DNA of 64,000 nucleotides from Tetmemena sp. SeJ-2015. Lineage: Eukaryota > Ciliophora > Spirotrichea > Sporadotrichida > Oxytrichidae. The DNA lies in contig JAJKFJ010021500.1 of assembly GCA_027382625.1 (NCBI GenBank), positions 1 through 64,000 of the forward strand, written 5' to 3'. A model generated the notes under the pieces. The model saw only the letters and a program-made list of their open reading frames with translations, had not been told where the DNA came from and made no database searches. Within the stretch, counting starts at the first letter, position 1; each line of letters starts with the position of its first letter. Of this stretch, positions 1-12,229 are shown one piece after another. The position numbers and the translations under genes were made by a program.

Positions 1-700
1 AAAAAACCCAATCCCCCCCTTCCCTAAGCCAAAGTCTTCGTTTTTTTCCCTTTCCCAAGAAAACGCATCTTTTAGTTATTTTTTATTTTCCCCTACCTGG
101 GAAAAACTTTTTTAATGTTATCGGGGCTTCTTGCCCAAAACTCTTTTTCCCATAAAAGGTGTTTTTGTGAACACAGTTTCTCAGCACATAAAAAACTTCA
201 CGCTATCCCTCTCACACCTGAGAGCTATTCGTAAATATTTTTCAGATTATTAAAAAAATGGCTTAGTGAAGTCTATAAACGCGCTTCACTCGATTCACAT
301 TTTTTGGACTTAATGCCATTTAAACCCTAGATGTTTGCTACAGTCTACGGGGGGATTTTAAAATTAAGGAAACTATTATGGAAGATCTTCGGGGCGCTAC
401 CCCAAAAATTTGAAGTGCGCTTAGTGGGGAAAAATTTGGGGGTCAATCAAATAATTAATTCCACCTTGAAACTTAGAATGCGATGGGGAAAAGGAAAATT
501 TCCAATCTAAAAATTTTCAAATCAAGGTATAGGGGGTGGAAATTTTCAAATTTTTAGGGATTTGAGTTGAAAAATTGGCTATTTTTTCTGAAAAGGGGTA
601 TTCCTTTCCTTAAGTAAAAATAAAAACTGAGAAGGAGGATAATGTAGTTTTTTTTTGATTAATTTCGCGTTTACTCGAAAAATTAAAAGTTTTAAATTTA
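1..700. other. Uninterpretable homopolymer-rich left end
   Basis: No gene can be supported here. The stretch is unusually rich in short runs of A, T, C and G, including several G5-G6 and C6 runs not seen elsewhere in the window. It lies directly upstream of the RBR gene fragment, whose first RING and N-terminus are missing, so it may hold an error-damaged 5' part of that gene or germline-limited DNA. Confidence 0.4.
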
Positions 701-752
701 AAAGAAATTATTATACACAATTTTTCATTTTTCTTATCTATTTTTTGGGGTT

Positions 753-1392
753 TTGAATCTAGAGAAGAGATTCTCAGGATGGGCCTCTGGAAACATAGCA
801 ATTTCTTTCTGTCCAAAGTGCAAAACCAAAGTTGAAAAGGTTGAGGGATGCAATCACATGACGTGCTACTTTTGCCGATTCCAATGGTGCTGGATATGTG
901 GAGGCACATATACTGACGATCACTATGTGCCTTTTAATCCCTTTGGCTGCGGAAATTAATAGTTCTCTAAAAAGCAAACATTAAATAAGTTTTAAATTGA
1001 ATTAAAGCATGCATGGTACATTCAGATTTGGATTAACCTAGGGTGGATGCTTCTTGCCAAAAAGATAAAATATTTTTCAATCTCTTGCCCTCTTAATTCT
1101 TCCACTAATTTTAATATTCACAGTTCCAGCAGTAATGACTGTCTTTGCATTTGAGCAATGCTTCAGGCATGTTAGAAGGAATTATTGTAGGAAACCCTAA
1201 TACTTTATTTTGGGAAGCATTATTGGACTGATAACCATCTCGATAGGTCTCGCCTTAAACATAATTTTGATTCCACTTTTCTTGGTATTTGGCTTGCCAG
1301 TAATAATTGGTATGATGATAAAAATAAGTATGTAGATAAATGTGAAGATTTATTTTAATGATCTATAAGAGATATAAGGTGCATAGAGATGA
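753..1392 (+). CDS. RBR-type E3 ubiquitin ligase, 3' part with RING2 and two membrane helices
   Basis: The first readable exon encodes the second RING of a RING-between-RING ubiquitin ligase: CPKC, then CNHMTC, then CYFC-type and WCWIC spacing, ending in an NPFGC motif typical of protist RBR proteins. The ligase would pass ubiquitin through a RING2 cysteine. A 37-nt GT-AG intron (989-1025) joins this to an exon with two strong hydrophobic segments (about 1100-1170 and 1205-1320), so the product is probably a tail-anchored or polytopic membrane ligase. It ends at TGA 1390-1392. TAA and TAG are read as Gln in both exons. The 5' end is missing: RING1 and IBR are not found upstream, and the true first codon here is probably after a TAG acceptor near 761. 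Confidence is high for the RING2 and moderate for the linkage of the helices. Confidence 0.75.
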
Positions 1393-1590
1393 AAAAATAT
1401 TTAAAATATAAAAAAACATTTTTAAAAATTTGAATAAAATTTTTTTTAAATTTAAAAACTCCAAAGTAAAATTTAAAAAAAATTTTTTTTCAATTTTAAT
1501 TAAAAATTAATTCACTGGGTAAGGTTAATCTATCATAGTTTGATAATTTATATTTAGATTCTTAAAATTTTTTGTGAGATTCTAATCTTT

Positions 1591-3060
1591 TCATTTATTC
1601 TTAGACAGCTCCTTCAAGGCTTTGCTAGTCTTAGCAATATCTTACTTAAGCTCTTGGAGATTATACTTGGTTACTTGGAATCTGCAGACGGGACACACTG
1701 AATTCTTTTTAAGCCACATCTCTATGCATGCTGTATGGAAGGAGTGGTTTTTGCAAGGAAGTGGGACCACTAGCATTTCAGGTTGGAATTCTTCTATTCC
1801 TGAAATTAAAAAGAGAATTATTAGATTTTTGAATAATTTCATTAGGCTATAAACATATAGCGCAAGTCAAGTCAGATTCCTCACTTGCTTGTTTATTAAG
1901 ATAAGGGTTTTAAGAGGAGCCATTCGATTAGTCTTTATCTAGTAATGGCGTCACATCAGCAGTGCTTTATTTCTCTGTCACTAGTCCCTCAAAATATATA
2001 TTTAAATTCATATTAATATAGATCAATGTTCCTTATATTCATTACAATTATTTAAATTTTTTGTATTCTCAAAAATGACTGGATGTATAGACTAATTATT
2101 CCTAGCTGTCTTGATATACCTCTTAAACTGTTTGAACTCTTCAAAGGGCACTTTATTCAGATTTTTTATTATTGCTCCATCTGCTGCGACTGTTCTATTC
2201 CTCAAGAACCTAGAGATGATGATGAGTGGGCCGCACAGAATGAAAATGATTGCGATGAGGATCATTTGAATCAAGCGCAGGTAGGATACTAGGATCACGT
2301 CAGCCAGCAGTTTCTGCATCGCCAATCCGCGACAGTCTGACTTTGGATGATAGAGCACGACATGTCCTACTATGCAGCAAATTAGCAGAGACCTAAATAA
2401 AGCAGAATGAGTTTAATTATTAATAGAGATATTTATTGGAAATATAGCGACTGTGGTTGATCTATCTTTTGCAATAAAATTTATTCTGGACTTACAGATC
2501 TATCATCAAGTAAAAAGTAGAAATTTAGTTGGATTTATAAATAAGTAAATTGTCTTGGTCATGGGTGTTAGATAATTCTTAAGTATCTCCCTCATCATGC
2601 CCAGATAGAATAAAATGGAACCCACTGAGAGCACGCCATAAATTATGAACCAAAACTTTATGGGCATGTTGCAGCTCTCTGTATTGAAAAATTCTATGTT
2701 CACTGATACTGCAACCTGAAAATGATTATTTTTAAAGACAGTAAAATAGATTACTCCTATAACATCGAAAATTAGGGTGAAGAAAATTCTCCAAAAGCTC
2801 TTGTTTTTTCTCTTCTGGGGTGACTTCGTCCGCGTAGTCGGGTATTCCCCGTGCTGCTCTATTTTGCGCTGCCTATAATCTTCTTTAATATATTGCAATT
2901 TTACTTGTTAAATTCGCTCTTCCAAAGACAGTGCCTGCTCGTTTTCATCTTTAAGCTCTTCTGACTGAATAAAGTATAAGTATATTTATTTTTTTGAATA
3001 TCATCTTCGTCAGTCTTTTTATCCTCATCCTCGTCTTACCTATAAATGATAAATAACTCA
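1591..3060 (-). CDS. Membrane RING-H2 E3 ubiquitin ligase, interrupted by four IESs
   Basis: The C-terminal RING-H2 finger is complete: CAIC (about 1865), then PLPCKNHSFH, CIEMWL and CPVC (about 1690-1780), followed by a short tail to TGA (1591-1593). Upstream are at least four hydrophobic helices (2110-2330 and 2550-2800) and an acidic, charged N-terminal stretch with DEDEDKK. This is the layout of a polytopic membrane ubiquitin ligase. The frame is restored only by removing inserts at 1792-1837, 1988-2067, 2394-2537 and 2966-2994, each with a direct repeat at its ends. The start codon is not settled; several frames are open near 3000-3100. The substrate cannot be told from sequence. Confidence 0.8.
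1988..2067. other. IES, 80 bp, pointer CTCAAAA
   Basis: CTCAAAA occurs at 1988-1994 and 2068-2074. Removal joins HPVIFE to GLVTEKQ in frame on the minus strand and links the helix region to the RING-H2 part of the gene. Confidence 0.8.
2394..2537. other. IES, 144 bp, pointer TAAATAA
   Basis: The 7-bp repeat TAAATAA occurs at 2394-2400 and 2538-2544. Deleting one copy and the DNA between joins ...TIYLF to RSLLICC in one frame inside a membrane helix region. The insert is AT-rich and carries in-frame TGA. It has no GT-AG ends at the right phase. Confidence 0.85.
2966..2994. other. IES, 29 bp, pointer TGAAT
   Basis: TGAAT occurs at 2966-2970 and 2995-2999. Removing 29 bp joins the acidic stretch KTDEDDI to QSEELKDENE in one frame. 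Confidence 0.75.
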
Positions 3061-4257
3061 TCTATTTTCTTGCTTGAGGTAATTTAATGCAGGAAATTCG
3101 TGGGAATAAATATGTGCCCTTATTTTACCTCATGCCAGCCAGTAGATTCCTCTCACTCCTTCTGTTCTAAATCGAGGTCTCGTACTATTGAGCAGTCTGC
3201 AAAATTTCAGCTCTTCCCCTCTCCGATATATCCACCAACATTAAATAATAACAATAATATTACAAATAATCTCTATTCAATTTCAGATCACTTATTCTTC
3301 TCTAATCATAATCGCTAATGTTTGTCAATGGATTTGAATTCGAGTAATGATTGTGTTGTGAGTGATGAAGTTTTTAAACTTTGAATTATGATGATTTATT
3401 AATACGGTAACCTCGGCTATAAAAATAGAGACCACTTATCTAAAAGCTATCTTCCCAAATAGTTTGAAGAGTTAACTCTTAAGACTGTGTCTCAAACATA
3501 AATATTTATTTATTTGCATTTGTAATTCTCACGTTTAAATTGATAGTGTGATGTTGTATATATCTTATGATTTGTTGAAGTTGCTTTGCTCTCTCTATAT
3601 CTTGTAAAAGGGTGCATTTGCAAATGAAGTGAGCAATTAGTTTGGGTGACTGGAATTAGGAGTCACTCTCAGAAAATTGAGCAGTTGCAGGCCTCGTTAA
3701 GTTCTTCCTTTCTCTTTCTCTCCAACTCTCTTTCTAGTATCTTAAAAAGCAAAAATGAATATTCATATAGATGTTTATTTAAAATAACTTCTGCTTTTTA
3801 TCTGAGAGATTTTCGTACTTATAAGATTCTACTTCTATTACATTTGATTTAGATGAGGAGTAGCTAAATAAAAATCTAATTTTTAAAAAGGTAATTATAA
3901 TAAACTATTTAGGCAATGAAATCGCATTCTACTTTCAATTAAAATAGGATACAAGCTGAGAGGCCCACCCATGATAAGAGTCAGTACAATCTCTCAGCTG
4001 TTCACAATTTCTTAATAGCTGACAACTCCCACTTCAACTCGCAACATTAGCTTTATTTATTTGTAAAAGCCCTACTAAGATCACTGGTTATAATAGCTCA
4101 GTGAAATCAAATTAAAAGATTTCCAACTTTCTGAATAAGTAAAATTTATGAAAAAAAAAAGTTTTTAAAATTATGATAAAGTATTATGGCTTATAATTTG
4201 CTATTATAATTAGACTTAGTCTTTTTACAATTTTAAACTTGTGATATATTTTAAGAA
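3061..4257. other. Intergenic or germline-limited AT-rich DNA
   Basis: No convincing coding sequence is visible between the divergent RING-H2 gene (-) and the IQ-like gene (+). Short open frames exist, but their composition is not protein-like. The first exons and promoters of both genes probably lie at the edges of this stretch. Confidence 0.4.
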
Positions 4258-7200
4258 ACCTGAATAAAACTCAGGAATAAACTATTTAGTCAAAGAAGAA
4301 AGAGCAACAGTTTCAGCATGCAATATCGCAAAATAGTTTTAACAATGCTTTTGACGCTACCAAGCACTCAATTCATACTGGAAACTGTTTATATCAAATA
4401 TTTTTAAACTCTGGCTATATTCAGGGAAGAGGCATTGAAAGCAACAATTCAAATGAAGGGAGAGGCATGAATTTCACTTAGAGCAAATATTTCAGTAGGA
4501 CTAACGGCTTAGAGTGAGGGTAGAAGTGACTCCACCAAATCCTTAGTCTAGAAATGGATATTTATTTGTGAACAAACGAGTTAGCTCCACCCTCAATAAA
4601 ACCAAGTAGCTTCATTCCTTCTCCTCAGGGCAGAAGTATAGATTTAAAGTACAGTCTGGATAGATCACTGCAAAAATATTATTATTGAGGTTATGAACTA
4701 AATATCTATGCGTTGTTTAATGAAGATAGAAATAAATAGATGCTTGAAGAGACAGAAGCATCTCTTATGTTCTCAAAGAATAGTAAAACATAGTTTAATT
4801 AAAAATTACAGATACCCTTTTATAGTTAAGTTTACCTTAGATTAGTCCTCTGAGAGTCCCTCTTAGATCATTAACTCAAGAACTATCTATATTTTAACTG
4901 CACTCAAAAGATTAAGGATGCCTCATTAGCCAACCAAACCTAAGTGATAAATATAAAGAGTCAGTTTTGAAGGCTAAATAATCCAAAAACCAATAAGAAT
5001 TTAATAATCAAGAATCGCAATCATACCTATCTATGAATAACACAGGCAATAATGAATTCAAGAAACTTTGCAAGAGACCAACTCCAAATTAGAGATCGCT
5101 AACTTTACTTATTTATAAACTCAAAACAGCTGAGGCCATTAACAACAGTTTTTATCTTCTTTAAAGTCTTGTCGAATTCATCCTCAAATTCTCCCACCAG
5201 AACCAAATCTTTGACTCGAAAAAGGATCATGCTTAAAAGAGGAGGCACAACTATGAACTAGCATAATAATCAAGAGTAAATGCTTGATTCAAGATGTGGA
5301 AGGCAGTACTCTGCTAAAGACTTAGGCTAGTGTGGAAATAGGCTCTCATCAAGCATTTCTAGACTAGTAAATGTCTACCATGAAAATAAAGCGAAGAGAC
5401 TCTATCATCTCCAAAAGAACCAACCAGAGCCAACTCTAAAAGAAAAACTATGGAGCACTACTCTTCTAAAATCAGGGCTAGTCATCCACTAAGAACGTAA
5501 TTGGCAGAGCATTTACACAGACCGCAAATAGAGAAGATTCCAAACTAAGATCTAGTAGCAAGGAGTTTATTATCAAATCTTAGAAGCTTAAAGAGTAGCA
5601 TAAGGCTTTTGCTTTTAACTCTTAACCAGTCTCATAAATAGTTAATGTAAGATGGAAAAAGCTCTTTCTATTTTCTTATGGGTTATATAGATTTCTGAAG
5701 AGCTCGCTTCTAATGCACTAAATACTACTTCTGAATGTCAAGAAATAGTTTAAAGCATCAATTCAAATGAGAGAAGGAATCTACATGACACAAGTTAACT
5801 TAGTGATGCTGGATTATACTTACTTAGAGAAAGTAGCAGCTTATCTCCATTTACCAGATAAAGAAATGAGCTTCTCGTAGATTAGCTACAACAGTTATCT
5901 GAAGCTCAGAAGTCTAAAGAGTAAGCTATAGATTTTTTAACACCAATTTTCTTGATAGCTTTAATGAGAAGAGCATGAAGGTAGATGCAAAAAGTCTTCT
6001 TCTAAAGACGAACAGAGACATCAAATCCTTGAATTACAAGCTTATGAGGATCATTTCAGCAGATGACTACCATACTTGCCTCTACCCTCAGAAGAATAAT
6101 GATATCGAGGTGATTGAGCAAACATACATCTACTGCAAAGTAAACGTGAGAGGATACTCTTCGCCAGTGAAATTTGTGATTCACTTCAAAGGCTTTGAGA
6201 CCTCAAACTTGAATAATACTTTTAATGGAGGTAGGCTATCTTTAGATTTATAATGTGAATTTTAGGACTGAACTCTAGATTTGCAAAGCTTCCAGACTTG
6301 AAAGTATATCTATCCTCTACCAGCAAAGAGCCCTCAGACACTCATAACGAGAAGCATTTTGTCAATGTATAATATATTCCTTAATTTCAACAATTTTATC
6401 TTAGTAAAGAAAGTTTGTGTTCCATGCTGCGGATAAAAATCGGAGATTTGAAAGGCAAGAGTACATCTATCTTTCATTCTTCAGTTTGGCCGGTTGCTCT
6501 TTAAATGTGAAGATCAGTTTTCCAACTGATGCCATTTCTAAAGAGCTCAACCCTAATAAGACTCAAAATGATAATATTCCCTAGCAGCAATTGCAAAATT
6601 AGATCACTCTGTAAGACTATTGACTTAATTTAGATCGATCTTTGTTTAGGGCATCAACTGGAGAAGGGAACGAAGATAATAATGAGGATTTGAATAAGAA
6701 TGGGGTAACTGTTAAACTTGTACAGAAGAAAGACATCCGAGAGATTGAGGAGTCACTCATGGAGACTTTAAAGAAATACAACCAGCAGAAATATGGGAGA
6801 GACTATGACGACAACTCGTACCTGGTCAACTATATAGATAAGAATAAGCAGATAGGGCCACACTGGAATCACTTTCATGCTATTAGGAGGTCTTTATTCA
6901 CGGCTGAAAGTGTTTAGAGCAAGCTCACACTTGCCTAACAGAGAAAGCAGTAACTTTATTATAAAAATACATTTTTATCTAACAAGAGGAGTAGAAGCGG
7001 ATAAGAGATTAGTTTGCTCTGGTCAAATGGGATGTCTATAGATAAAACCGAGATAAAATAAATGATCAATTTTTTATAAACCAATAGGTGATATAGTAAA
7101 AGATAGAAGAACTGTAGATGAAGAGGTTCTAAAAATTACAGTGGCTTGTCTTCGTTAAACAGAGCTAGATGCTGAAACTTATCTTTGATAAATTTGACTA

Positions 7201-8251
7201 GAGAAGACAAGAAATATTCAGGAAAAAATAGATGAAGCAGGCAGTCTCTTTCTTGGGAAGAGCGTTCAGGAGATTTTTCAAACGCTCAGGCAAAGACCTT
7301 AAAGAAAGAACCAAGTTTAAAGCTTATCACACAATCACATTTGCTTCCTCTCAAATGCATGAGGCTGTTCAATCAACCAAATAATACTTCTTATTAAGGA
7401 TGTACAAATTATTCATTATCATTAATTATTCGATTGAGGGAAGAGCACAGTAAAAACTCCTTGCATTTCTGGGAGACACAGCAGCAGTTTATGACTTGAA
7501 GTAGAAGTTCAGAGAATTCCACCAAAGAATCTAGCACATCCAAGCATCTTATAGAAGCCGCTGTCAGAGCATTATAATAATTACCATTTTATGTTTTGAA
7601 TCTGCATCTTGAATAGGAAGGCATTCCTAACACAGTACTTTGAAAAGGAGAGAAGTTTCCTGCTAAAGTTTTACATGCAAAAGAAGTCCTCCAAGAAGTC
7701 TAAACATCTCGTCAAGAAGCTACATTCAATATTCTCCTTACATATAGGATTTATTTATAAGCTAAACTTGCTGGACTCTGATGTGAGAGACTAAATCATA
7801 AAGGTCTACTTTGAGAAGTGTGTCTTTGACTACTCAGTCAAGTTCAACGAATGGCGGCTCAAGACACGTGGTGAAGAATCAGGAGTGGATATGGAAACCA
7901 TGTTCACAAGAAACTAGATGCTCCTCAAAAAGCAGTAGCTCTTGTTTAAAGACACAGACATAGTCGAGGAAGATCAAACTGCTCAAGCTTCAAAGCAATC
8001 CTCTAGCGGTAAAGATACTTACTCACTATTCTATATATTTGTATACCTCAGCTACAGGTTCACCAGCTAGAAAGTCTCAGTCCTTCACTTTTAAAGTGCA
8101 AAGGAGAGGCACTGCCCACAACAACAACGATCTTAAAAAGCTAAACTAGATGCCTCCTATTTTCTTATCCATGCCAACAAGAGAAGTTCTCCACAGACTT
8201 ATTATAAAAGCTACTTAGTTCAACTCAGTGCAAGAGATGAAAGAGCTCTGA
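4258..8251 (+). CDS. Large IQ-like protein with short introns (unidentified)
   Basis: A long product, roughly 1,100 residues, appears when GT-AG introns are removed. The clearest introns are 5921-5958, 6231-6265, 6367-6404, 6611-6649 and 8009-8051, all 35-43 nt and all phase-correct. Another intron of 36 nt near 4653-4688 removes an otherwise in-frame TGA. The N-terminal third is rich in S, N and Q. The middle has a compact domain with LYPQKNNDIEV and YIYLSFFSLAGC that I do not recognise. The C-terminal third is basic and helical with IQ-like motifs (RIQHIQASYRSRC near 7535-7565). A frame jump near 7567-7616 is best read as a small IES with a 2-bp pointer (AG). The stop is TGA 8249-8251. The 5' end is uncertain. 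Calmodulin binding is an inference. Confidence 0.7.
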
Positions 8252-8391
8252 TAGCCCTTTCATATTCCATATTTCATCATTTCATACTTTCAAATTCTAC
8301 ATAAATGGATAGTATTCTAGAATTAATGCATCACTAATTTAATCGATGACGACTCCACTTATAGCTAGATAAACTTGAGCGAAATATCTTC

Positions 8392-9190
8392 TCAAAGATT
8401 CGAAAATTTGATTCCTCCATCTATTCTGAGGGTAACTCCTGAGAGGTATGTATTCTCGATTGCAGTTCTTACAAAGTGAGCGAACTCATCTGGAGTGCCT
8501 GATCTATTAAGGGCTGTATCGGCGTTGAGTCTCTTCTTTACGTTCTCTGACATTGCATGAGACAGAGGAGTCTCGAAGATACCTGGAGCAATGCCTACAA
8601 CTCTGATTCCATATCTTCCCAAGTCACGTGCCATTGGTAACACAATACCATTAATGGCTCCCTTAGTTGAAGAGTAAGCCACTTGACCTCTTTAGCCTTC
8701 CTCGGCAGCCACACTGCTCACGAACAAAATGAATACATGCTATTCTACTTCATTAAATGACTCCCTTTTCTCCCTTGTCGTTGATAGGCTTGTTCTTAGA
8801 CATAACAATGGAGCAGTACTTGGCCACGTACATGCTTCCATAGACATTGATTTCAGTAGTTCTCTTGAACAACTCCATGTCGATGAGTCCTCTTGAGCTG
8901 AGAGTGAGTGAAACTGTTGCGATTCCTGCACAAGCTAATGCGGCATGAATGGTTCCCCAAGTTGCTACAGTCTGATCTACTGCGGCCTTCACCTCCTACT
9001 CGTTAGTTACATCGCATCTTATGGTTATAATTCTCTCCTTCAGCTCATTCTTTATCAATTCGAGTCTCTCCTCATTAAAGTCAGCGATTGCTACTTTAGC
9101 TCCAAGTCCATGGATTTCTCTGACTGTGGCCTCTCCGAGTCCAGAGGCACCACCTGTGATGAAAAATACTGTATCTCCTGTGATTCTCAT
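8392..9190 (-). CDS. Short-chain dehydrogenase, HSD17B10-like
   Basis: A complete SDR of about 257 residues once one 28-bp IES is removed. The N-terminal cofactor motif TGGASGLG sits at residues 12-19. The acidic residue after the second strand (AIADFN) suggests an NAD-type site. An AGIA stretch follows the fourth strand. The catalytic block is SSVAAEEGQ then YSSTKGA, giving Ser and the YxxxK pair. The C-terminal IAPGIFETPL and the ending RIDGG resemble 17-beta-hydroxysteroid dehydrogenase 10 / short-chain 3-hydroxyacyl-CoA dehydrogenase, a mitochondrial enzyme of fatty-acid and isoleucine breakdown. No targeting peptide is obvious before Met 9190. One glutamine is encoded by TAG (near 9000). 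The stop is TGA 8392-8394. Confidence 0.88.
8727..8754. other. IES, 28 bp, pointer AAATGA
   Basis: AAATGA occurs at 8727-8732 and 8755-8760. Removing 28 bp gives EKGVI joined to LFVSSVAAEEG, exactly the spacing of HSD17B10-type enzymes. The alternative, a 22-nt GT-AG intron, would leave KGHVFILFVSS and fits the family less well. Confidence 0.88.
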
Positions 9191-9532
9191 ACTTTAGATC
9201 TTCTGATTGATTTTATTATATCTTATCCTCAGATTTTTGTCCTTTCCATTATATTTATGCTTTGTTTGAAATTGGAATGAATGAAGTGAAGGCAAATCTT
9301 CTAATGATAAACATATATTCTACTTTTGGTCTTTATATCTTGTTCGTGTGATAGTTTGCAAATTGGATTCTATAGCTGTGTCCTTGTTTTGAGATATTAA
9401 GTAAGTTAATTATTATCAAAATACACAAGAAATATATCACTAAACTATTTGAGTAGCAATATCACTTAATAGCAATAGTAATATAACTGCATCTATCACA
9501 TTTAATTTGAGTGATATAAATTGATTGAGAAT
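9191..9532. other. Intergenic region between divergent genes
   Basis: About 340 bp of AT-rich DNA separate the start of the dehydrogenase (-) from the start of the next gene (+). Nothing coding or structured is seen; any promoter signals are not recognisable. Confidence 0.4.
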
Positions 9533-11140
9533 ATGAGTGAAGTAAATAACTCAGTTCATTCCATCACTTCCAAGCAGAGGGCTGACTAGAGTGAGTTCGA
9601 TGGAGATGATACAAACTCGGAGCAAAGAAGAGGATCCTTCTTCTCTAAGAACCCAGACATTGAAAATCTATACAACGACTACTTCGCCATTAACAAATAG
9701 AAGCTAAACTTTAACTAAGATAGATTTTAATTTCTAAGCGTTGGCTAAGGGAAAAAGATGATGGAGAGAGCCAGTTTCTCTCAGAGAAGGCCAGCATTAT
9801 AAACTCTAAGCATCACTACGAGCACTTCCTCAAACCTCAGTCTCTCCATTCAAAAAACTGTAATCATCTTTCTTTTGTCTAAAGATAGCAGCTCATCATT
9901 GAGAATAAACCTAGTGGACAGCAGCAGGCAAGAGTAAGACAGTATGAGGAGTGGAAACGACTCTTACGTTTACTAACCGTTCGCTATGAGAGCTAGCCAC
10001 TAGCAGAACAAGCTGCCGAAGAGCCCGAGTTACAAATCTTATCTAAAATTCAAGTGAGGCAAAATTGGACGAAGCTGAAAAGTATGTAGACAGGCTGGCA
10101 AAGACACTGGTGTAAGTCAACTCTCACCCGTCCACTCCCCACCCTCACCTCTCGGTCAAGCAAGGAAAGTAGCAAGAAAATAGCTACGCTGGCTTCATGC
10201 AAATTTGCGAGCAGTAGCAGGAAGAGGCGCACTAAAATGCCATCACTAACTAAAATATTACTCGCAAAGCCCTCCCCAAACCTCAGGTCTAATAATATCA
10301 AAGGTTATATTAATGCGATTACTTAATTCTTGATTTTGTGAATGAGATTTGTCAAGCGAGTGCAGTTTAGCGGGCTTGAAAAAGGAACGAGGGATAATGA
10401 GTGCAAGAGATTATATAAGAGCCGGTGATATCCAAGCTGAGGATGATGTCAATGATGATTTATTTGGTTTTTGTATGTTATAGAGAGTATAAGTATGGAC
10501 TCAGAAGACGAGACTCCAAAGTACCTTCAATAGGAATCTGCTCAAAAGCAGGGAGTGAAGTAGATAATCTTGAATGGCCAAAAATCAGAGTAAGTAAATC
10601 TAAACTGCACCCCCTCCCACTTTCTAATCAATTTAAGCACTAATTATAATTAATACACACTTCGTCTCTTCGATAGGTATTTATTCACTCTTGCTCATCA
10701 TTAATAAATAGTCAAACGCCATTTCAGAAATTAGAATTTAAACTTGTTTATAGTTTCGATCACAGCACTACGAATGATGACGAGGAGGAGAATCATCACC
10801 TGCATTTGCATAAACACAGCCTCACTGAACCAGCAACTGAATTAAAAGCTCTCAAAAAATCTCCAAAGAGGTTTAGCAAACATAAGTTTTATATTATTTT
10901 CTTGGTTGAGATCAGCTATGAAGATGAACTTCTTGCAACTAGAGTCAAGGCCTTGCGAAGATAAATACACTCCTGAAGGAGTCAAGCTCAACGACCAAAA
11001 CCAGAAGCGAAAGGACCAGTTCGGTAATCTGATAAAGAGAGGAGGCAAGCATCACAAGGTGGTCTTCGCTGACAGTAAGCACATCAACAGAACCATGAAG
11101 ATTGTGCACGAAGTAGAATCTTATTCATTCTATAGCATGC
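9533..11140 (+). CDS. Unidentified S/Q-rich protein with helical middle and basic C-terminus
   Basis: The likely start is ATG 9533. The N-terminal part is polar and low in complexity (FFSKNPDIENLYNDYFAI). A helical, charged region follows at 9900-10110, then an acidic stretch (QAEDDVNDD near 10435). The C-terminal region ends in GNLIKRGGKHHKVVFADSKH and VHEVESY (11020-11130). IESs at 10669-10754 and 10942-10978 must be removed. The frame changes near 10055 without an obvious repeat or intron and is either a one-base error or another junction. No family is recognised. The exact 3' end after VHEVESY is not resolved. Confidence 0.6.
10669..10754. other. IES, 86 bp, pointer TTCGAT
   Basis: TTCGAT occurs at 10669-10674 and 10755-10760. 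Removal joins an upstream open frame ending TLRLFD to HSTTNDDEEENHH in the same frame. The upstream frame is less certain because an intron may also be present there. Confidence 0.6.
10942..10978. other. IES, 37 bp, pointer GAGTCAAG
   Basis: An exact 8-bp repeat, GAGTCAAG, occurs at 10942-10949 and 10979-10986. Removing 37 bp joins EISYEDELLATRVK to LNDQNQKRKDQ in one frame. Without removal the first frame reaches TGA within a few codons. Confidence 0.85.
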
Positions 11141-11235
11141 ATGTTCTTATGTTCTTTCTAGTTTCGCTTAAATACTTTTATAATGAAAACAGAGACCTTG
11201 ATATAGATAATTGTGACTGCCTTGCACGAAGCTAC

Positions 11236-12112
11236 TCACTGCTCGTCACCATCCTGCTTTTTGAGTTCTCCTCTCATCCTGGCCTGGATGATCTTCTTCT
11301 GCTCCTCCAGCGCCCTCTTGTTGATCTTCTCCACATACTCCCCGAAGGTGATCTCCTTCTCAGTGCCGTCCTGGTTCTTCTCCTCCTCACTAAGTTATAA
11401 ATTAGCACGAGCTATTTGCCTTACCCGAAGATGGCTTTGATTTCCTCATCCAGGCGCTCTCTGCCATAGCGCACGTAGAGGATCTGAAGAGTCTCCTCGA
11501 CTGTCACTCTGCCCTTGAAGGTCTTGTCGTACATGAGGAACTGCACCAAGTTGAATAGCTTGCGAGGCTCGAGTCCAGTCTCGTCTGAGATGCAGCGCTT
11601 GTACATAGTCTGGAACTCCTCCTTGCTTACGAAGCCGTCGAGGTCGTCGTCCACTTCCTGTGATCAAATTATTAGAGACGAGAGTTATAACGTACCCAGA
11701 TAATCAGCTTCACCTCAGCCTTTGAAGGCTTCTGTCCTAGATAGTTGAGGACCTTCATGATATCTCCCTCTCCAATTTTCTTCTTATGCTCCTCAGGCTT
11801 CTTAGGGTCTATATTTCAAGGTTAGGATATCTGTTGCTAAAGATTGATCATCATTATTTTAAATAGAGAGTAGCTGAGAATATTCGTTTCATAAAGCGTT
11901 GAAACTTCAAACTGCGGATGATTTTGCTGTGAGCTTACCCTTGTCAACTATAGTAGGAGTTAAGCGATTGAAGAATAGAAAGGGAGAGTATCTTATAATA
12001 TATTATTTGACTTACTGAGATAGGCGAAGACTCTGTCGAGGCACTCCTGCTCGATGGGCTTGATCTGCACTAGCTTTAACAGTTCAGCTGGAGACTGCTT
12101 TAATTTTTCCAT
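11236..12112 (-). CDS. EF-hand calcium-binding protein, possibly axonemal
   Basis: Starts at ATG 12112 and ends at TGA 11236-11238. The product is about 195 residues. It has one canonical EF-hand loop, DDDLDGFVSKEE, with acidic ligands at positions 1, 3, 5 and 12 and Gly at 6; the flanking regions look like degenerate EF-hands. The order is similar to calmodulin-like proteins of ciliary complexes such as dynein regulatory complex subunits, but no specific member can be assigned. Three or four GT-AG introns interrupt it, including a 9-nt exon (ttgacaagg) between two introns near 11935-11945; joining gives AYLIDKDPKKPEEH. The C-terminus is charged and helical (EQKKIIQARMRGELKK). Confidence 0.78.
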
Positions 12113-12229
12113 TTTAATTAAATTATTCTTAACTAAACTCTTTCCTCGAAACTAGTTCATCTTAGAGGGAGGTAATAGCGGGTGTTATGAACAGGAGTGA
12201 ATAGATTATTAATTCATAAGAAGTTGTAA

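Noticed and set aside
741..756. TTTTTTGGGGTTTTG, a single G4T4 telomere-like unit
   Set aside because: Only one unit, within AT-rich DNA next to a splice-acceptor-like TAG; telomere or transposon ends would show several units.
3646..3852. Plus-strand frame with many Ser and Leu codons
   Set aside because: Composition is that of AT-rich noncoding DNA; no domain, neighbour exon or conserved pattern.
4653..4690. In-frame TGA read as tryptophan
   Set aside because: A phase-correct 36-nt GT-AG intron covering the TGA restores the frame; all other genes use TGA as stop.
8720..8760. 22-nt GT-AG intron in the dehydrogenase
   Set aside because: Much shorter than the other introns here and leaves a worse match to the family than the pointer-bounded 28-bp deletion.
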